Positions 39,439 through 40,533 of a DNA stretch of 40,533 bases are shown here, in pieces. The translations under genes and the position numbers were made by a program. The DNA lies in assembly GCA_017442855.1 (NCBI GenBank), contig JAFSPM010000005.1, positions 1-40,533 on the forward strand, given 5' to 3'. The DNA is from Bacteroidaceae bacterium (GTDB lineage Bacteria; Bacteroidota; Bacteroidia; Bacteroidales; Bacteroidaceae). Position 1 is the first letter of the stretch. Every line of letters begins with the position of its first letter. A model generated the notes under the pieces. It had not been told where the DNA came from. It worked only from the letters and a program-made list of their open reading frames with translations, and did not search any database.

Positions 39439-39682
39439 AATTATAAAAAAGATTTTTGTAACAGTAATGGCTTTGATGGCTGTTCTTGGAACAATGAACA
39501 TGAACGCAGCGAACGATGACGAAGTGACTTACCATGCAAACGCAAAGAGTTTGGGTAAGTATCTGGAATTGGCTATTGAGCAGCAAGAGATTGTGGAACA
39601 TCTGAATGATGACTTCATCAAGGCACAGGTTGCCAGCACGAGTGATCAGGAACTGGACACGACATTACATTGCCATGAATGA
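39416..39682 (+). pseudogene. Small secreted protein with lost start codon (likely decayed)
   Basis: The frame I-K-K-I-F-V-T-V-M-A-L-M-A-V-L-G-T-M-N-M-N-A is a perfect Bacteroidota signal peptide, but the expected ATG before K-K-I-F is ATA (39443-39445). The only in-frame starts are a GTG at 39416 inside the methyltransferase gene and an ATG at 39467 within the signal peptide. The mature part (about 56 residues) has a short helical segment (Y-L-E-L-A-I-E-Q-Q-E-I-V-E-H-L) and ends in an odd tail, as if frameshifted or truncated. No family is recognised. Translation from the GTG or from AUA cannot be excluded. Confidence 0.45.
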
Positions 39683-39726
39683 CTGATGAATGATTAACTA
39701 ACAAGAGAGATTCTGTTCTATTAGCG

Positions 39727-39764
39727 ATGAGGGGTGGCTGTATGATGTAACTACCCCTCATTTT
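39727..39764 (+). terminator. Rho-independent terminator
   Basis: Perfect 9-bp stem ATGAGGGGT (39727-39735) with ACCCCTCAT (39753-39761), 17-nt loop, then TTTT. It closes the phosphoesterase-methyltransferase unit and the small decayed gene. Confidence 0.7.
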
Positions 39765-39776
39765 AAACTAAATTGT

Positions 39777-39807
39777 AGAAAGCAGATGGTTTTAATCTGC
39801 GTTTTCT
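39777..39807. terminator. Second hairpin, possibly a bidirectional terminator
   Basis: Stem GCAGAT (39782-39787) with ATCTGC (39795-39800), 7-nt loop, flanked by AAA on the left and GTTTTCT on the right. It lies about 95 nt before the flavodoxin start. Confidence 0.5.
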
Positions 39808-39900
39808 GTAAAATGTGTAAAAACAACAGTAATTTGGGCATCATATCTATGGAAATTATGGTGTTACTTTGCATCCAGAAACAATTAAAGTATTTAGACT

Positions 39901-40533
39901 ATGAATATTATCAAAACGTTATTGACATCTGCCATAGGCTTGCTGATGACAACAACATCGTGCAACGCCGCGCAGAAAAGTGAGAATAACAACAGTAATG
40001 AACCTAAAGAAGAGGAAATAGTGATGAAACAAACAGGAAAGGCTTTGATCGTGTTCTTCTCTCATGCAGGGGAGAACTATGCAGTGGGAAATATTACAGT
40101 GGGCAATACAAAAGTGGTGGCCGACTATATCAAGGAACTGACTGGTGCCGACCAGTTTGAGGTGGTAGCAGAGAAGAGTTACGATATGCCTTATCGTGAC
40201 CTCATCAAGGTGGCGCAGGAGGAACAACGCAAGGGTGAGAAGCCAGCCTTCAAGGGCAGTGTGAACATAGACGAGTATGACACCATATTTGTTGGTACGC
40301 CTATCTGGTGGGGCACCTTCCCACAGGTGATGTTCACTTTCTTCGACAAGTACGACCTGAACGGCAAGACGATTATCCCTTTCACAACGCATGAGGGCAG
40401 TGGATTAGGAAGTACCGTCAACGACCTGAAGAAACTCTATCCTAATGCCAAGTTTGAGAAGGCATTGGCTGTGAAGGGCACAGATGCCCGTTCTTCTAAG
40501 GATCGTGTGGAGAAATGGCTGAAAGAAGTTGGA
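39901..40533 (+). CDS. Flavodoxin-family lipoprotein, 3' end beyond window
   Basis: 211 codons are open to the window end. The signal ends in a lipobox T-S-C (Cys21). The flavodoxin domain shows V-F-F-S-H-A-G-E-N-Y-A-V-G (a variant FMN loop), N-T-K-V-V-A-D-Y-I, Y-D-T-I-F-V-G-T-P-I-W-W-G-T-F-P and T-T-H-E-G-S-G-L-G. This is the flavodoxin_4-like pattern of Bacteroidota envelope flavodoxins. It should be an FMN electron carrier or quinone reductase at the membrane. An imperfect -7 box (TTACTTTG, 39864-39871) lies 29 nt upstream. Confidence 0.9.
   Translation, partial: MNIIKTLLTSAIGLLMTTTSCNAAQKSENNNSNEPKEEEIVMKQTGKALIVFFSHAGENYAVGNITVGNTKVVADYIKELTGADQFEVVAEKSYDMPYRDLIKVAQEEQRKGEKPAFKGSVNIDEYDTIFVGTPIWWGTFPQVMFTFFDKYDLNGKTIIPFTTHEGSGLGSTVNDLKKLYPNAKFEKALAVKGTDARSSKDRVEKWLKEVG

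Noticed and set aside
39919-40392. 157-codon minus-strand open frame
   Set aside because: Antisense to the flavodoxin lipoprotein, which has a lipobox, FMN loop and W-W-G-T-F-P motif.

Overview
The window looks like chromosomal DNA of an anaerobic Bacteroidota, order Bacteroidales; Prevotellaceae is my best guess. The reasons are the many Bacteroidota-type promoters (TTG or TTTG about 19-21 nt upstream of TAnnTTTG), the lack of Shine-Dalgarno sequences, TonB-type and beta-barrel outer-membrane proteins, secreted glycoside hydrolases, lipoproteins with SC lipoboxes, and a LytS/LytTR pair. No rRNA, tRNA, CRISPR array, integrase or intact insertion sequence was seen. All assignments come from reading the sequence, with no database search.

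Layout. (1) 1-2266, minus strand: an SDR/NmrA-like oxidoreductase, then an HxlR regulator overlapping a zinc-type macrodomain ADP-ribosyl hydrolase, which overlaps a class-M sirtuin cut by the window edge. (2) 2424-3564: debris, namely a truncated TIGR04076-like gene, a beheaded cupin fragment and a GNAT acetyltransferase. (3) 3662-9268, plus strand: an outer-membrane beta-barrel protein, a LytS-type histidine kinase, a LytTR response regulator and a UGT-like glycosyltransferase. (4) 9249-20650: a redox/aromatic-type cluster. An AraC regulator, a TonB-type receptor, an exported flavoprotein, a flavin reductase, an exported ACMSD-like amidohydrolase and an ABM lipoprotein run as one minus-strand unit that ends at a terminator. 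A cupin gene diverges from the AraC gene. A second ABM protein plus an aldo/keto reductase, a carboxymuconolactone decarboxylase-cupin fusion, a GH43 enzyme and a TonB-receptor fragment surround it. (5) 20695-26050: a GH35-like glycosidase, a GH78-like rhamnosidase and an AraC regulator in tandem, facing a secreted thioredoxin. (6) 26103-34657: a regulator that fuses a RIC/YtfE-like di-iron hemerythrin domain to a LuxR-type HTH, and a minus-strand operon porin - imelysin - di-haem oxidoreductase - phosphate-selective-type porin - cytochrome c lipoprotein - Rid-family protein. (7) 34785-40533: a GH106-like rhamnosidase, a membrane metallophosphoesterase, a methyltransferase, a decayed small secreted protein and a flavodoxin lipoprotein cut by the window end.

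How the parts may work together (inference). The HxlR, AraC, cupin, ABM and flavin genes look like a response to quinones or other small electrophilic/aromatic compounds, much of it acting in the periplasm. The imelysin/di-haem/porin operon looks like an iron- or haem-related envelope system, and the adjacent di-iron LuxR protein is the natural candidate for its regulator. The glycosidases point to rhamnose-, galactose- and arabinose/xylose-containing plant glycans, but no SusC/SusD pair is present.

The most unusual item is the di-iron-hemerythrin/LuxR fusion at 26278-27231. It keeps all seven expected iron ligands but has lost the paired cysteines of the RIC N-terminal domain. A small decayed copy of its own C-terminus lies just upstream on the other strand.
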